A stretch of 64,000 nt of DNA from Streptococcus pneumoniae. GTDB lineage: Bacteria; Bacillota; Bacilli; Lactobacillales; Streptococcaceae. The notes beneath the pieces were generated by a model. That model did not search any database. It saw nothing but the letters and a program-made list of their open reading frames with translations, and had not been told where the DNA came from. Shown piece after piece: positions 56,292-64,000 of the stretch (the stretch's first letter is position 1; each line of letters starts with the position of its first letter). Both the position numbers and the translations under genes were made by a program. Location of the stretch: assembly GCA_040719455.1 (NCBI GenBank), contig JBFDTN010000001.1:310001-374000 (forward strand), read 5' to 3'.

Positions 56292-56678
56292 ATGGAAGAT
56301 AAATCCCTACATGAAATTCGCGTCTTTGAAAATTTTGAAATGGTCTCATCTGAAAAAGGCCATGTAGTAGTGACGACCGAAGTGGTAGAAAAGTCCTTGA
56401 ATTACTACGGCTTTGCCCACGGTGGTTACCTCTTTACCCTCTGTGACCAAATCAGTGGTTTAGTTGCGATTTCGACAGGGGCTGACGCCGTGACCCTTCA
56501 GTCCAGTATCAATTATCTCAAGTCAGGTAAGCTGGGGGATACCCTTGTCATTGATGGAAGATGTGTCCATGACGGCAGGACTACCAAGGTGGTTGATGTG
56601 ACGGTGACCAACCAAAATCAGGAAGAAATTGTCAAAGCGACCTTCACCATGTTTGTCACAGGCGAGCACCAAGCATGA
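56292..56678 (+). CDS. PaaI-type hotdog thioesterase
   Basis: A 128-residue hotdog-fold protein. The signature NYYGFAHGGYLFTLCDQISG contains HGG, and SSINYLKSGKLGDTL follows. Such enzymes hydrolyse aryl- or acyl-CoA thioesters. The substrate is unknown. It follows the HAD gene by 10 bp with AGGAG and is probably co-transcribed. Confidence 0.88.
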   Translation: MEDKSLHEIRVFENFEMVSSEKGHVVVTTEVVEKSLNYYGFAHGGYLFTLCDQISGLVAISTGADAVTLQSSINYLKSGKLGDTLVIDGRCVHDGRTTKVVDVTVTNQNQEEIVKATFTMFVTGEHQA

Positions 56679-56698
56679 GAATGAAAGAATCCTTTTCT

Positions 56699-56715
56699 TA
56701 TAGTTTTAAACTAAG
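56699..56715 (+). promoter_or_regulatory. Met-box (MtaR/MetR-type operator) upstream of mmuPM
   Basis: TATAGTTTTAAACTAAG matches 15 of 17 positions of the streptococcal methionine-regulon motif TATAGTTTNAAACTATA as I recall it. It lies 108 bp before mmuP and fits control by a LysR-type MetR/MtaR activator. Confidence 0.7.
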
Positions 56716-56822
56716 TGCGAGATAGAAAAAGCCTATTACCCAAGCCTCTTCATTTATGATATGATAAAGATATTGCTGTTTATCCAATCGGACGGCTAAA
56801 GAGTATTGAAAGAGGAGATTTT

Positions 56823-58199
56823 ATGGAAAATCATCATTTTGAAGAAGAAGGTCAATTTCAGCGGAAAATGACCAGTCGGCACCTGTTTATGCTTTCTTTG
56901 GGTGGCGTGATTGGGACGGGACTCTTTTTGAGTTCGGGTTATACGATTGCGCAGGCAGGTCCTTTGGGGGCAGTTATTTCTTATTTGATAGGGGCAGTGG
57001 TCGTCTATCTAGTCATGCTGTCTCTGGGAGAGCTGGCAGTAGCCATGCCAGTGACGGGTTCTTTTCATACTTACGCAACCAAGTTTATCAGCCCTGGAAC
57101 AGGTTTTACCGTGGCTTGGCTCTATTGGATTTGCTGGGCTGTGGCCTTGGGGTCGGAGTTTTTAGGGGCTGGATTGTTAATGGGGCGATGGTTTCCAGAT
57201 GTGCCGACTTGGGTCTTTTCGACGATTTTTGCGGTGATTATTTTTGGAATCAATGCCTTGAGTGTGCGTTCCTTTGCTGAGGCTGAGTCCTTTTTCTCAA
57301 GTATCAAGGTGATTGCCATTATTATTTTTATTCTGCTTGGATTTGGTGCAATGTTTGGCTTGGTTTCTTTTGAAGGGAAGCACGAGGCGATTTTCTTTCG
57401 ACATTTATTTAGTAATGGTGCTTTTCCAAAGGGCATATCAGCCCTCCTTTCAGTGATGCTCGCGGTCAATTATGCCTTTTCAGGGACAGAATTGATTGGG
57501 ATTGCAGCAGGAGAGACGGACAATCCCAAGGAAGCCGTACCGCAAGCTATTAAAACAACGATTGGGCGTTTGGTCGTCTTTTTCGTCTTGACCATTGTCG
57601 TCTTGGCTTCACTTCTTCCTATGGAGGAAGCGGGAGTATCGACTGCGCCTTTTGTCGATGTTTTTGATAAAATGGGTGTGCCTTTTGCAGCAGACATCAT
57701 GAATTTTGTCATCTTAACGGCCATATTATCTGCTGGAAATTCAGGTCTCTATGCCTCTAGTCGAATGCTTTGGTCCTTGGCAAATGAAGGCATGCTATCT
57801 AAAAAAGTGGTTAAAATTAACGAACATGGTGTACCAATGCGGGCTTTGCTTTTGTCTATGTTAGGAGCAGTTTTGTCGCTATTTTCAAGCATTTATGCAG
57901 CAGATACGGTCTATCTCGCTCTTGTTTCTATCGCAGGTTTTGCTGTGGTAGTTGTCTGGCTCTCCATTCCTCTTGCCCAAATCAATTTCCGTAAAGTATG
58001 GCTTAAAGAGCATACGGTAGAGGAGCTATCCTACCGTACCCCTTGGACGCCTGTCCTACCTTGGGTGACGATTGTCTTGCTTGTCATTTCCATTATTGGA
58101 ATTGCTTGGGATGAATCTCAGCGACCGGGTCTCTACTTTGGAATTCCCTTTATTTTAGTTTGCTACGGCTATCACTATCTTCGCTTTAAAAAATGGTAG
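56823..58199 (+). CDS. mmuP: S-methylmethionine/amino-acid permease
   Basis: A 458-residue APC-superfamily permease with 12 hydrophobic segments. The first carries LGGVIGTGLFLSSGYTIAQA, followed by NYAFSGTELIGIAAGE, both typical of amino-acid permeases. Substrate is inferred from the next gene, mmuM, 9 bp downstream; MmuP brings in S-methylmethionine for MmuM. A Met-box upstream supports this. Confidence 0.88.
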   Translation: MENHHFEEEGQFQRKMTSRHLFMLSLGGVIGTGLFLSSGYTIAQAGPLGAVISYLIGAVVVYLVMLSLGELAVAMPVTGSFHTYATKFISPGTGFTVAWLYWICWAVALGSEFLGAGLLMGRWFPDVPTWVFSTIFAVIIFGINALSVRSFAEAESFFSSIKVIAIIIFILLGFGAMFGLVSFEGKHEAIFFRHLFSNGAFPKGISALLSVMLAVNYAFSGTELIGIAAGETDNPKEAVPQAIKTTIGRLVVFFVLTIVVLASLLPMEEAGVSTAPFVDVFDKMGVPFAADIMNFVILTAILSAGNSGLYASSRMLWSLANEGMLSKKVVKINEHGVPMRALLLSMLGAVLSLFSSIYAADTVYLALVSIAGFAVVVVWLSIPLAQINFRKVWLKEHTVEELSYRTPWTPVLPWVTIVLLVISIIGIAWDESQRPGLYFGIPFILVCYGYHYLRFKKW

Positions 58200-58208
58200 G
58201 AGGACGTT

Positions 58209-59156
58209 ATGGGAAAATTGAAAACTGCCCTTGAGGCGCGTGATTATCTGATTTTAGATGGAGCTTTAGGTACGGAGTTGGAAAGTCGGGGCTATGATGT
58301 GACAGGCAAGCTTTGGTCTGCCAAGTATTTGCTAAAGAATCCGCAGGTCATTAAGGATTTGCACGATACTTATCTGAAAGCAGGAGCGGATATTCTGACG
58401 ACCTCGAGCTATCAAGCAACGGTACCTGGGTTAGTAGAAGTGGGACTTAGTGAACAAGAAGCACTAGCTACTATTGCATCTACGGTAGAATTGGCACGAG
58501 AAAGCCGGGAGAATTTTTGGAGAGGATTAAGTAAGGAGGAACAAGAGAATCGTCTTTATCCCTTGATTAGTGGCGATGTTGGACCTTACGCAGCTTATTT
58601 GGCAGACGGCTCAGAATATACAGGGGATTATCATCTAACAGTTGAAGAATACAAGAATTTTCACCGCCCGAGAATTCAACAATTGGTGGAAGCTGGGAGT
58701 GATTTCTTGGGGATTGAAACCATTCCGAATATGGGTGAAACCAAGGCCTTGTTGGATTTGTTGGCGACAGAGTTTCCAGACGTGGAAAGTTATATTTCCT
58801 TTGTGGCAACAGATGACAGTCATTTGGCAGACGGGACACCGATTGAAGAAGTAGGAAGTTTGTGCCAAGCGTGCCCACAAGTTGTAGCTGTGGGGATTAA
58901 TTGTAGTGCCCCAGAGCTTTTTCCTAGCTTATTAGAGAAGCTAGCAACTACAACGAACAAACCGTTGATTGCCTATCCAAACTCGGGTGAGGTTTATGAT
59001 GGAGTGACTCAAACCTGGCACCAAGCACCAGATCACTCACGAACACTTGCAGAAAATGCCAAAATTTGGCAGAATTTAGGTGCTAAAATCCTTGGCGGTT
59101 GCTGCCGAACCAGACCACGAGATATTGCGTATCTTGCAAAGGAATTGAAAAAATAA
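58209..59156 (+). CDS. mmuM: Homocysteine S-methyltransferase
   Basis: A 315-residue zinc-dependent methyltransferase that moves a methyl group from S-methylmethionine to homocysteine, yielding two methionines. The TIM barrel starts LILDGALGTELESRG. Zinc cysteines are in GINCSAPEL and LGGCCRTRP. GGAGG precedes the start. It operates with mmuP in methionine salvage. Confidence 0.94.
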   Translation: MGKLKTALEARDYLILDGALGTELESRGYDVTGKLWSAKYLLKNPQVIKDLHDTYLKAGADILTTSSYQATVPGLVEVGLSEQEALATIASTVELARESRENFWRGLSKEEQENRLYPLISGDVGPYAAYLADGSEYTGDYHLTVEEYKNFHRPRIQQLVEAGSDFLGIETIPNMGETKALLDLLATEFPDVESYISFVATDDSHLADGTPIEEVGSLCQACPQVVAVGINCSAPELFPSLLEKLATTTNKPLIAYPNSGEVYDGVTQTWHQAPDHSRTLAENAKIWQNLGAKILGGCCRTRPRDIAYLAKELKK

Positions 59157-59179
59157 GAGCGTTTGTAGCGCTCTTTTTT
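59155..59179 (+). terminator. Terminator after mmuM
   Basis: AAGAGCG/CGCTCTT stem with a 7-base loop and T run, beginning within the stop codon. Confidence 0.88.
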
Positions 59180-59302
59180 GATAGGAAAGAAGGAGGGGCT
59201 ATGTAACTATTTCATGTAAAAATTTATCAGAACATTCAGAAACTACTAGCATAGAAAAAGATCAATATGGTATAATAAATGAAAAAAGCGTGTGGTAGGA
59301 TT

Positions 59303-61710
59303 ATGGGAAATTTTTTTGATGATTTAGGAAAAGGCATTGGGGATTTAGGGAAAGGTATTGGAGACATTGCAAACAATGTGACTAAAGAAGCAGGTAAAGT
59401 CATAGATAATTCAGGAAAAGCTCTATCAGACATGACCCAACAAGCAGGAAAAGTAGTAGGAGATGTTGTATCTGAAGCAGGAAAAGTAGTAGGTGAAACG
59501 GTTGATGCAGCTACTAAAATAGTAGAGGATACTGGAAATCAGATTGGTAGAATGACAGGGGATCTTTTAGGTGGATCGCAACCTGCTATATCGGATAAAG
59601 ATCAATGTAGCAAGGAAAAAGAAATTCAAGAAGAATTAGAAGGTCAAAATGTTGATATTTTAGAAGTTGATAAATCGGATTGGCCAATAGACTTGATAAC
59701 GTTAGAAAAAGATGTGGATGAAAACGATGATTCAAAATATAAACGAAGATTTTCTTTTTCTTCTTTATCGAATATCAGTTTTTTAGCATTCTTTTATTTA
59801 ATTACTTTTAGATTTGAAAATTTTCTTTCCTTATTTCAATATTATTTTTGGATGAAAAAACATCCAATTTCGAAGAATTATACAGGTGAGACAGTTGCCA
59901 CTATTTTGAAGAAAATGGGAAATGATGTTTTTGATAGAAGTGGTTCTCAACTGCCTTATGGACGAATGAAGTGGTTTCTTCTATCTAATGAAAAATATGC
60001 TAATTTTATTGATGAGACCGATTTAGAATATTATGGTTAATTATAGAAGAGGAGGAATTTGTAGAATATGGTTGTCTTCTCAGTCAATATGGGATATATG
60101 AGAAATATCAGGATAAGAATTTAAAAGATGCAAAAGGGAAAGCAAAAGTATATTCTGTCTATCATTCCTTTAATGGTCTTTGGAAAGTAGCTTATAAAGA
60201 AGATAAAACTATAAAATTCTTTTACCCCAATGGTCGCATCTCTACTTTTATGGGTTTGAAAGATAAAGAAGAGTGGAAAAGTAGACAATTGATTTCATAT
60301 CTGAATGATTTAATCTCGACAGGATTTACACAGAATCTTGAGGTTGAAGATTTGGCGACTATTTCAGATAAAAAATTTGAAATGTACATAGCAAAAAATA
60401 ACTTTATTAAAGGATTAATTTATGGTACAACAACTGTCAATATTTCTAATGTAGAGCAACATGTTAAGTATATACAAATAAATCAAATGGCTACGGGAAG
60501 TATGGGACATGGACATGCAGCTGAATATGCTAATCATGTAAAAGATAAAATGTGTCATCCCTTTAAAAAGGTAGAGCTGGTGGGGCAAAATAATGCTAAA
60601 AATGGAGCAGACCGGATAGTTGGGAATCAATTAATCCAGACCAAGTATCACAATACAGCTTCTAGTACAGTCAATTCTGCTTTTGAACCTGCAAGTAAAG
60701 GTGGAATGTACCGCTATAAGGGGATGCAGCTAGAAGTTCCTCGAGATTAGTATCATGAAGCAATTTCAATCATGCGGAGAAGAATTAGTCAAGGAAAAGT
60801 AGAGGGAATTACCAATCCGAATGATGCGAAAAAAATCATCAGAAAAGGGAGTGTTACTTATAAGCAAGCTCACTTGATTGCTAGAGGAGGAAATCTTACT
60901 TCTATATCTTATGATGTATTAGATGGTAGCATTCAGTCATTGCCCGGTGCTGGAATTAGTTTTGTGATTGTTCTGGCACAGGCTAAATGGGCTGGTGCTA
61001 GTACAGAAGAAGCGGTAGGAGCGGCGTTTGAAGCCGGTTTTAAAACATTAGCTATTTCAACCATTGCTTATGCCTCTTCTCAACAAATAGCTAAGATTAT
61101 GACAGCGCGTTTACGAACGCAGCTGGGCTCACAGACTCTTAATGCGACAACGGTAGCAGGAAAGGTTGCCCCTGTGATTTCATTGGGGGTCATGATTGGG
61201 CCAGATTTATTTGATGCAGTTAGTGGGCGAATTTCTAGTCAGCAATTGTTGAAAAATGTAGCAGTAGCAGGTGCTGGCGTAGCGGCAAGTGCGGCAGCAG
61301 GAGCGGCCGTCGGAACCATACTTGGCCCTGTGGGAAGTATTGCAGGGGCTGTTATTGGAGGCATTGGTGGAAGTGCTCTAGCAAAAGGTATTTTAGATCA
61401 GTTTATCATAGATGATCGTATTGAGATGTTTGCACAGTTAAAAGAAGAATATATCGAATTGGTTATGATTGTTGGTTTATCTTCTGACGAATTTTCAAAA
61501 CTACAAGAAAAGATTTTTAATAAAGATTTGGAATCTCTTTTGAAAACTATGTTTAGTAGAAAAGAAAATAGCCGAGAATATGCTCGTCAATTTATAGAAG
61601 AGAGGCTACACGAAATGATGCAGAATCGTGCACAAATTTCTAATTCTGATGTCTTGGAAGCTGTAAAAATTTCAGAGTCTTTATTTGATGCGAGCCTCCA
61701 ATCAGCCTAA
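59303..61710 (+). pseudogene. Large unrecognised gene broken by a frameshift and a nonsense change
   Basis: One reading of about 800 codons in three pieces. Piece 1 (59303-60040) has a Gly/Lys/Val-rich repeat start (GNFFDDLGKGIGDLGKGIGD), a charged region and one hydrophobic segment. It stops at TAA 60038, but the adjacent frame continues EEEEFVEYGCLLSQYG without a gap, so about one base is missing. Piece 2 runs to TAG 60748-60750 in LEVPRD(stop)YHEAIS, where CAG would restore Gln. Piece 3 ends with a glycine-zipper-like stretch (AGAAVGTILGPVGSIAGAV) and a helical tail. GADRIVGNQLIQTKY in piece 2 recalls the D..(D/E/Q)xK core of restriction-type nucleases. I do not recognise the family; a nuclease-toxin or membrane effector is a guess. 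Confidence 0.7.
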
Positions 61711-61775
61711 TCATTATAAAAACAGCTTAGAACCTCGATAGTTCTGGCACTTTGTCAACTGTAGTGGGTGAAGTA

Positions 61776-62606
61776 TTACCCCATACGAGAGAGAATCAGG
61801 TTGGTTCTCTCTTTTTGTATGTTTAAAGCGATGAGAATTTTAGCTTTGAAGTTTTTAAAGTTTTTAAAACCAAAAGCTTGTCGTTTGATGTCTTTGATAA
61901 GTTTGTTAGTAGCTTCTAGCTTAGCGTTTGAATAAGGTAATTCAAGTGCATTGGTAATGTATTGTCTGTATTTGAGAAATGTTGTAAAGACTGTTTTGAA
62001 AGTAGGATTCACAGTAGGTAAAGAATCTTCTATCAGTCCGAAGAAAGCCTCGCTGTTCTTCTCTTGGAAATGGAACAACAAGAGCTGATACAGGTCATAA
62101 TAGTATCTTAGTTCCTCTGATAAGTCTAAGGTCTTTCGAACTACTTCTCTAGGGGTTACTGTTTGTCTAAAGGTTCGAGAATAAAAGAGTTTGTCAGAGA
62201 GTTTTCGGCTGTCTTTTTGGAGGATTCTCCAATGATGTTTCATAGCTCGATAAGGAAGGGAGCCCTTGTCATAGTTCTTCATAATGGCAATCCGAGTGGA
62301 CATCATAGCTCGGCTCAGGTGCTGCATAATATGGAAACGATCCAGGACAATCTTTGCTTTAGGGAATAAGAGGTTAATGATAGGAATGTAGTTTCCAGAC
62401 ATATCTACAGTTACGACTTTGACGTTTTCTCTGACCTCTCTCGTGTATTTGAAGAAGTAGTTTTTAATGGTTGTTTGACGATTATTCTCAAGAATAGTGA
62501 TAATCTTTTTGGTTTGAAAATCCTGAGCGATAAAGGCAAGCTTTCCCTTATTTCGTGAGAATTCATCCCAAGAGAGGATTTTAGGTAATTGCGAGAACTG
62601 TGAAAA
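61776..62606 (-). pseudogene. ISL3-family transposase, C-terminal part
   Basis: The continuous frame reads FSQLPKILSWDEFSRNKGK, TVDMSGNYIPI, AKIVLDRFHIMQHLSRAMM, LPYSNAKLEATNKLIK and RQAFGFKNF, which are the DDE-domain motifs of ISL3 transposases. No start codon lies at the true beginning because the upstream part was replaced by the IS3 element; the first ATG in frame is internal at 62402. It cannot make a functional transposase. Confidence 0.88.
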
Positions 62607-62648
62607 GGCAACAGTTTTCTGTACAAATTTTATGAAGTGTTTTTTTGC

Positions 62649-63476
62649 TTAATCGATGACTCGCTTAGTCATAGGCGTTTGGTAGTTGAGACTGCCATGA
62701 ATGCGGTGGTGGTTCCACCAGTGAACGTAGTCTTTGGTTTTTAGAGTTAATTCTTCCAAGGAATGGAAGGTTTCTTGGTTAATAAACTCAAGTTTGAAAG
62801 AATGATAGGTACTCTCGGCTACGGCATTGTCATAGGGACAACCGGCTTGACTGAGTGAACGTGTGATACCAAAGGCTTCTAATATCTCATCAATCAGCTG
62901 ATTATCAAACTCCTTCCCTCGATCAGAATGGAAGAGCTTGACCTTAGTCAGCGCATAAGGGATACTTTGAATAGCCTCTTTGACCAGCTCTGCAGTCTTG
63001 TTCCAACCAGCTGACAGTCCGATGATTTCGCGATTAAAGAGGTCAATGACCAAGCAGATATAAGCCCAACGCTTACCAACACGGACATAAGTTAAGTCCG
63101 TCACAAGAGCTTCCAGGGGCTTCTCTTGGTGAAACTGTCTGGCTAGGAGGTTTGGAATGGATGCCTCATTTTTCCCTTTAGCATGTGGTTTATAGGCAGC
63201 CTTCTGGTAAACAGAAACCAAATTCAGTCTCTTCATGATGCGAGAAATCCGACGACGAGACAAGTTGATACCTTGTACTTCTAGACATTTCTTGATTTTC
63301 CTAGCACCATATCTGGACTTGCTTTCGAGAAAAATGCGTTTGATTTTTTCTTCGAGACCAGCTCGGATATAGACTCCACAGCTTTGTAGTAATAGCTAGA
63401 ACGCGGAATGTTCAAGCACCGACACATTGCTGAAATGCTGTAATTCTTCTTGTTCGCAGTGATTATTTGCCTTTTC
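62649..63476 (-). pseudogene. IS3-family transposase orfB, frameshifted
   Basis: The rve integrase core is complete: LVTDLTYVRVGKRWAYICLV (first Asp), LFHSDRGKEFDNQ (second Asp) and DNAVAESTYHSFKLEFI (Glu). The N-terminal part (NYSISAMCRCLNIPRSSYYY) is in another frame from about 63380 upward, so one base has been lost or gained near 63360-63380. Normal orfA-orfB frameshifting at the end of orfA (AAAAGG) does not explain this second shift. Probably inactive. Confidence 0.82.
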
Positions 63477-63753
63477 GTGCCATAATCACTGCCGCTTGCT
63501 TTAAGATATCGACCTGCATTTCAAGCTCTTTATTTCGTTTTCTGAGTTCAATCAGCTCACGTTGCTCATCAGTTAGGTTATCAACAGTTTTGAAGGAACC
63601 GGTTGTTCTTGCCTGTTTAACCCATTTATCGAAGGTTGAGGGAGTTAGCTCATACTCTTTGATAAGCTCGCTTCGTTTCATACCTGCCTTGTGAAGATTA
63701 ACGATTTGTTGTTTGAATTCATCTGTGAAGTAGCGACGTGTTTTTCTAGACAT
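63463..63753 (-). CDS. IS3-family orfA (helix-turn-helix protein)
   Basis: A 96-residue protein: MSRKTRRYFTDEFKQQIVNL, a helix-turn-helix (SELIKEYELTPSTFDKWV) and a leucine-zipper-like coiled coil (ELIELRKRNKELEMQVDILK). It binds the IS ends. ATG at 63753 has GGAGG upstream. Its 3' end overlaps orfB in the -1 frame, the usual set-up for a frameshifted OrfAB transposase. Confidence 0.88.
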   Translation of the reverse strand: MSRKTRRYFTDEFKQQIVNLHKAGMKRSELIKEYELTPSTFDKWVKQARTTGSFKTVDNLTDEQRELIELRKRNKELEMQVDILKQAAVIMARKGK

Positions 63754-63818
63754 ATTTTCCTCCTGGTTTTCTTTAGTATAGAACACTTTATAATTTCTGT
63801 CTAGTTTAGTGTAACCTA

Positions 63819-63908
63819 TTCATGGGATTTAACTTTGTAAGCAGAAGTGATGGTGATATTTTTATCTTTTATTCCGATAAGATTTGTGGTATTATTAAGT
63901 CGTTCCAT
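63819..63908 (-). pseudogene. ISL3-family transposase, N-terminal 30 residues
   Basis: The minus-strand frame from ATG 63908 reads MERLNNTTNLIGIKDKNITI and on to KVKSHE, the N-terminus of ISL3-type transposases, and stops at a TAG where the IS3 element begins. It is the missing start of the fragment at 61776. The remaining bases to 64000 are the ISL3 upstream region and terminal repeat. Confidence 0.75.
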
Positions 63909-64000
63909 ATGATTCTTTCTAATGAGTAGTTTGGTCGCTTTTCATTATAGATTATATGGGACTTTTTTTCTACACTGAAAAAGCTCTATAATCTCTTCAG

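Larger units (their letters stand above)
62607..63816. mobile_element. IS3-family (IS150-like) insertion sequence nested in the ISL3 element
   Basis: An element of about 1.2 kb with orfA and orfB on the minus strand. The imperfect terminal inverted repeats are around TGTACAAATTTTATGAAGTG (left, 62620-62639) and the complement of AACACTTTATAATTTCTG (right, about 63783-63800), with weaker matches extending a dozen bases outward. No target duplication is evident, in line with a deletion at insertion. Exact ends are uncertain by about 15 bp. Confidence 0.75.
61746..63986. mobile_element. ISL3-family insertion sequence, interrupted by an IS3-family element
   Basis: The left end is GGCACTTTGTCAACTGTAG; a related sequence (complement of CTACACTGAAAAAGCTC) lies at about 63970-63986, giving terminal inverted repeats. 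The transposase gene runs on the minus strand: its N-terminus is at 63819-63908 and its C-terminal two thirds at 61776-62606, with the IS3 element in between. Relative to ISL3/IS1167-type transposases roughly 120-140 residues between the parts are missing, so the insertion came with a deletion. The outer end is uncertain because the window stops at 64000. Confidence 0.75.

Noticed and set aside
60046..60070. GAGGAGGA as a ribosome site for a separate second gene
   Set aside because: No start codon in the downstream coding frame lies at a workable distance (ATG at 60068 gives a short peptide). The bases instead encode a Glu run that links the two frames.
62411..62626. A 71-codon minus-strand frame next to the ISL3 transposase fragment
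   Set aside because: The neighbouring frame reads as genuine ISL3 transposase (SWDEFSRNKGK) and joins the downstream part, so this frame is a shadow.

Overview
The window looks like the chromosome of a Streptococcus, probably a viridans-type species related to the mitis/sanguinis groups. The grounds are the low-GC codon use, the streptococcal Shine-Dalgarno sites (AGGAGG), the ccdA/TlpA-lipoprotein/msrAB/two-component block arranged as in pneumococcus, a family M26 zinc metalloprotease with N-terminal cell-wall anchoring, and streptococcal IS families. No rRNA or tRNA gene was recognised, and the species cannot be fixed from the sequence alone.

Region by region. 1-2.75 kb is the end of an integrative element: two overlapping large serine recombinases, inserted in a Nudix (mutT-like) gene whose 3' half follows directly. 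3-13.4 kb is carbon and amino-acid uptake: glyoxalase, the fruRKA fructose operon with a CcpA (cre) site, a brnQ branched-chain carrier, and a beta-glucoside operon (licT-bglP-bglA) with a complete antiterminator RNA. Related repeat and terminator sequences flank the beta-glucoside operon. 13.5-19 kb is an extracellular methionine-repair operon (ccdA, a very methionine-rich lipoprotein, a TlpA-like lipoprotein, msrAB), then a YesN/YesM-type two-component system. 19-35.3 kb is housekeeping: tseB-aspB-asnS, a second thioredoxin lipoprotein, a polysaccharide deacetylase, a DEAD-box helicase, udk, and a leuABCD operon preceded by a leader-peptide attenuator. 35.4-42.1 kb is one 2,222-residue M26 metalloprotease gene with eighteen 23-residue repeats. 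42.1-51.6 kb holds pepT, a Cof-type phosphatase, lepA, a patch of short intergenic repeats and a run of small regulators and enzymes, among them a decayed DUF3977 gene and a decayed DnaA-like gene.

51.7-55.6 kb is the most unusual stretch. An AT-rich island of about 3.9 kb lies inside the start of a HAD-phosphatase gene and is bounded by an exact 20-bp direct repeat. The left copy keeps the gene's original first codons; the right copy is in frame with the rest of the gene. The island carries the broken C-terminal part of what may be a secreted (LXG/TelC-like) toxin, two small membrane proteins on the opposite strand, another broken fragment and an intact IS982-family element with a 7-bp target duplication.

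55.6-59.2 kb returns to core genes: the HAD phosphatase, a thioesterase, and the S-methylmethionine pair mmuP-mmuM with a Met-box upstream. 59.3-61.7 kb is a large unrecognised gene broken by one frameshift and one CAG-to-TAG change. 61.7-64 kb is an ISL3-family element into which an IS3-family element has inserted, with loss of part of the ISL3 transposase.

How the parts fit. CcdA moves reducing power across the membrane to thioredoxin-like lipoproteins, which reduce surface MsrAB; the methionine-rich lipoprotein in the same operon is an obvious candidate substrate. Sugar operons are tied to CcpA and to inducer-specific regulators. Leucine synthesis is tied to translation of a Leu-rich leader, and methionine salvage to a Met-box. 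Start codons were chosen from ribosome-binding-site spacing and family length, so several genes begin downstream of their longest open frame.
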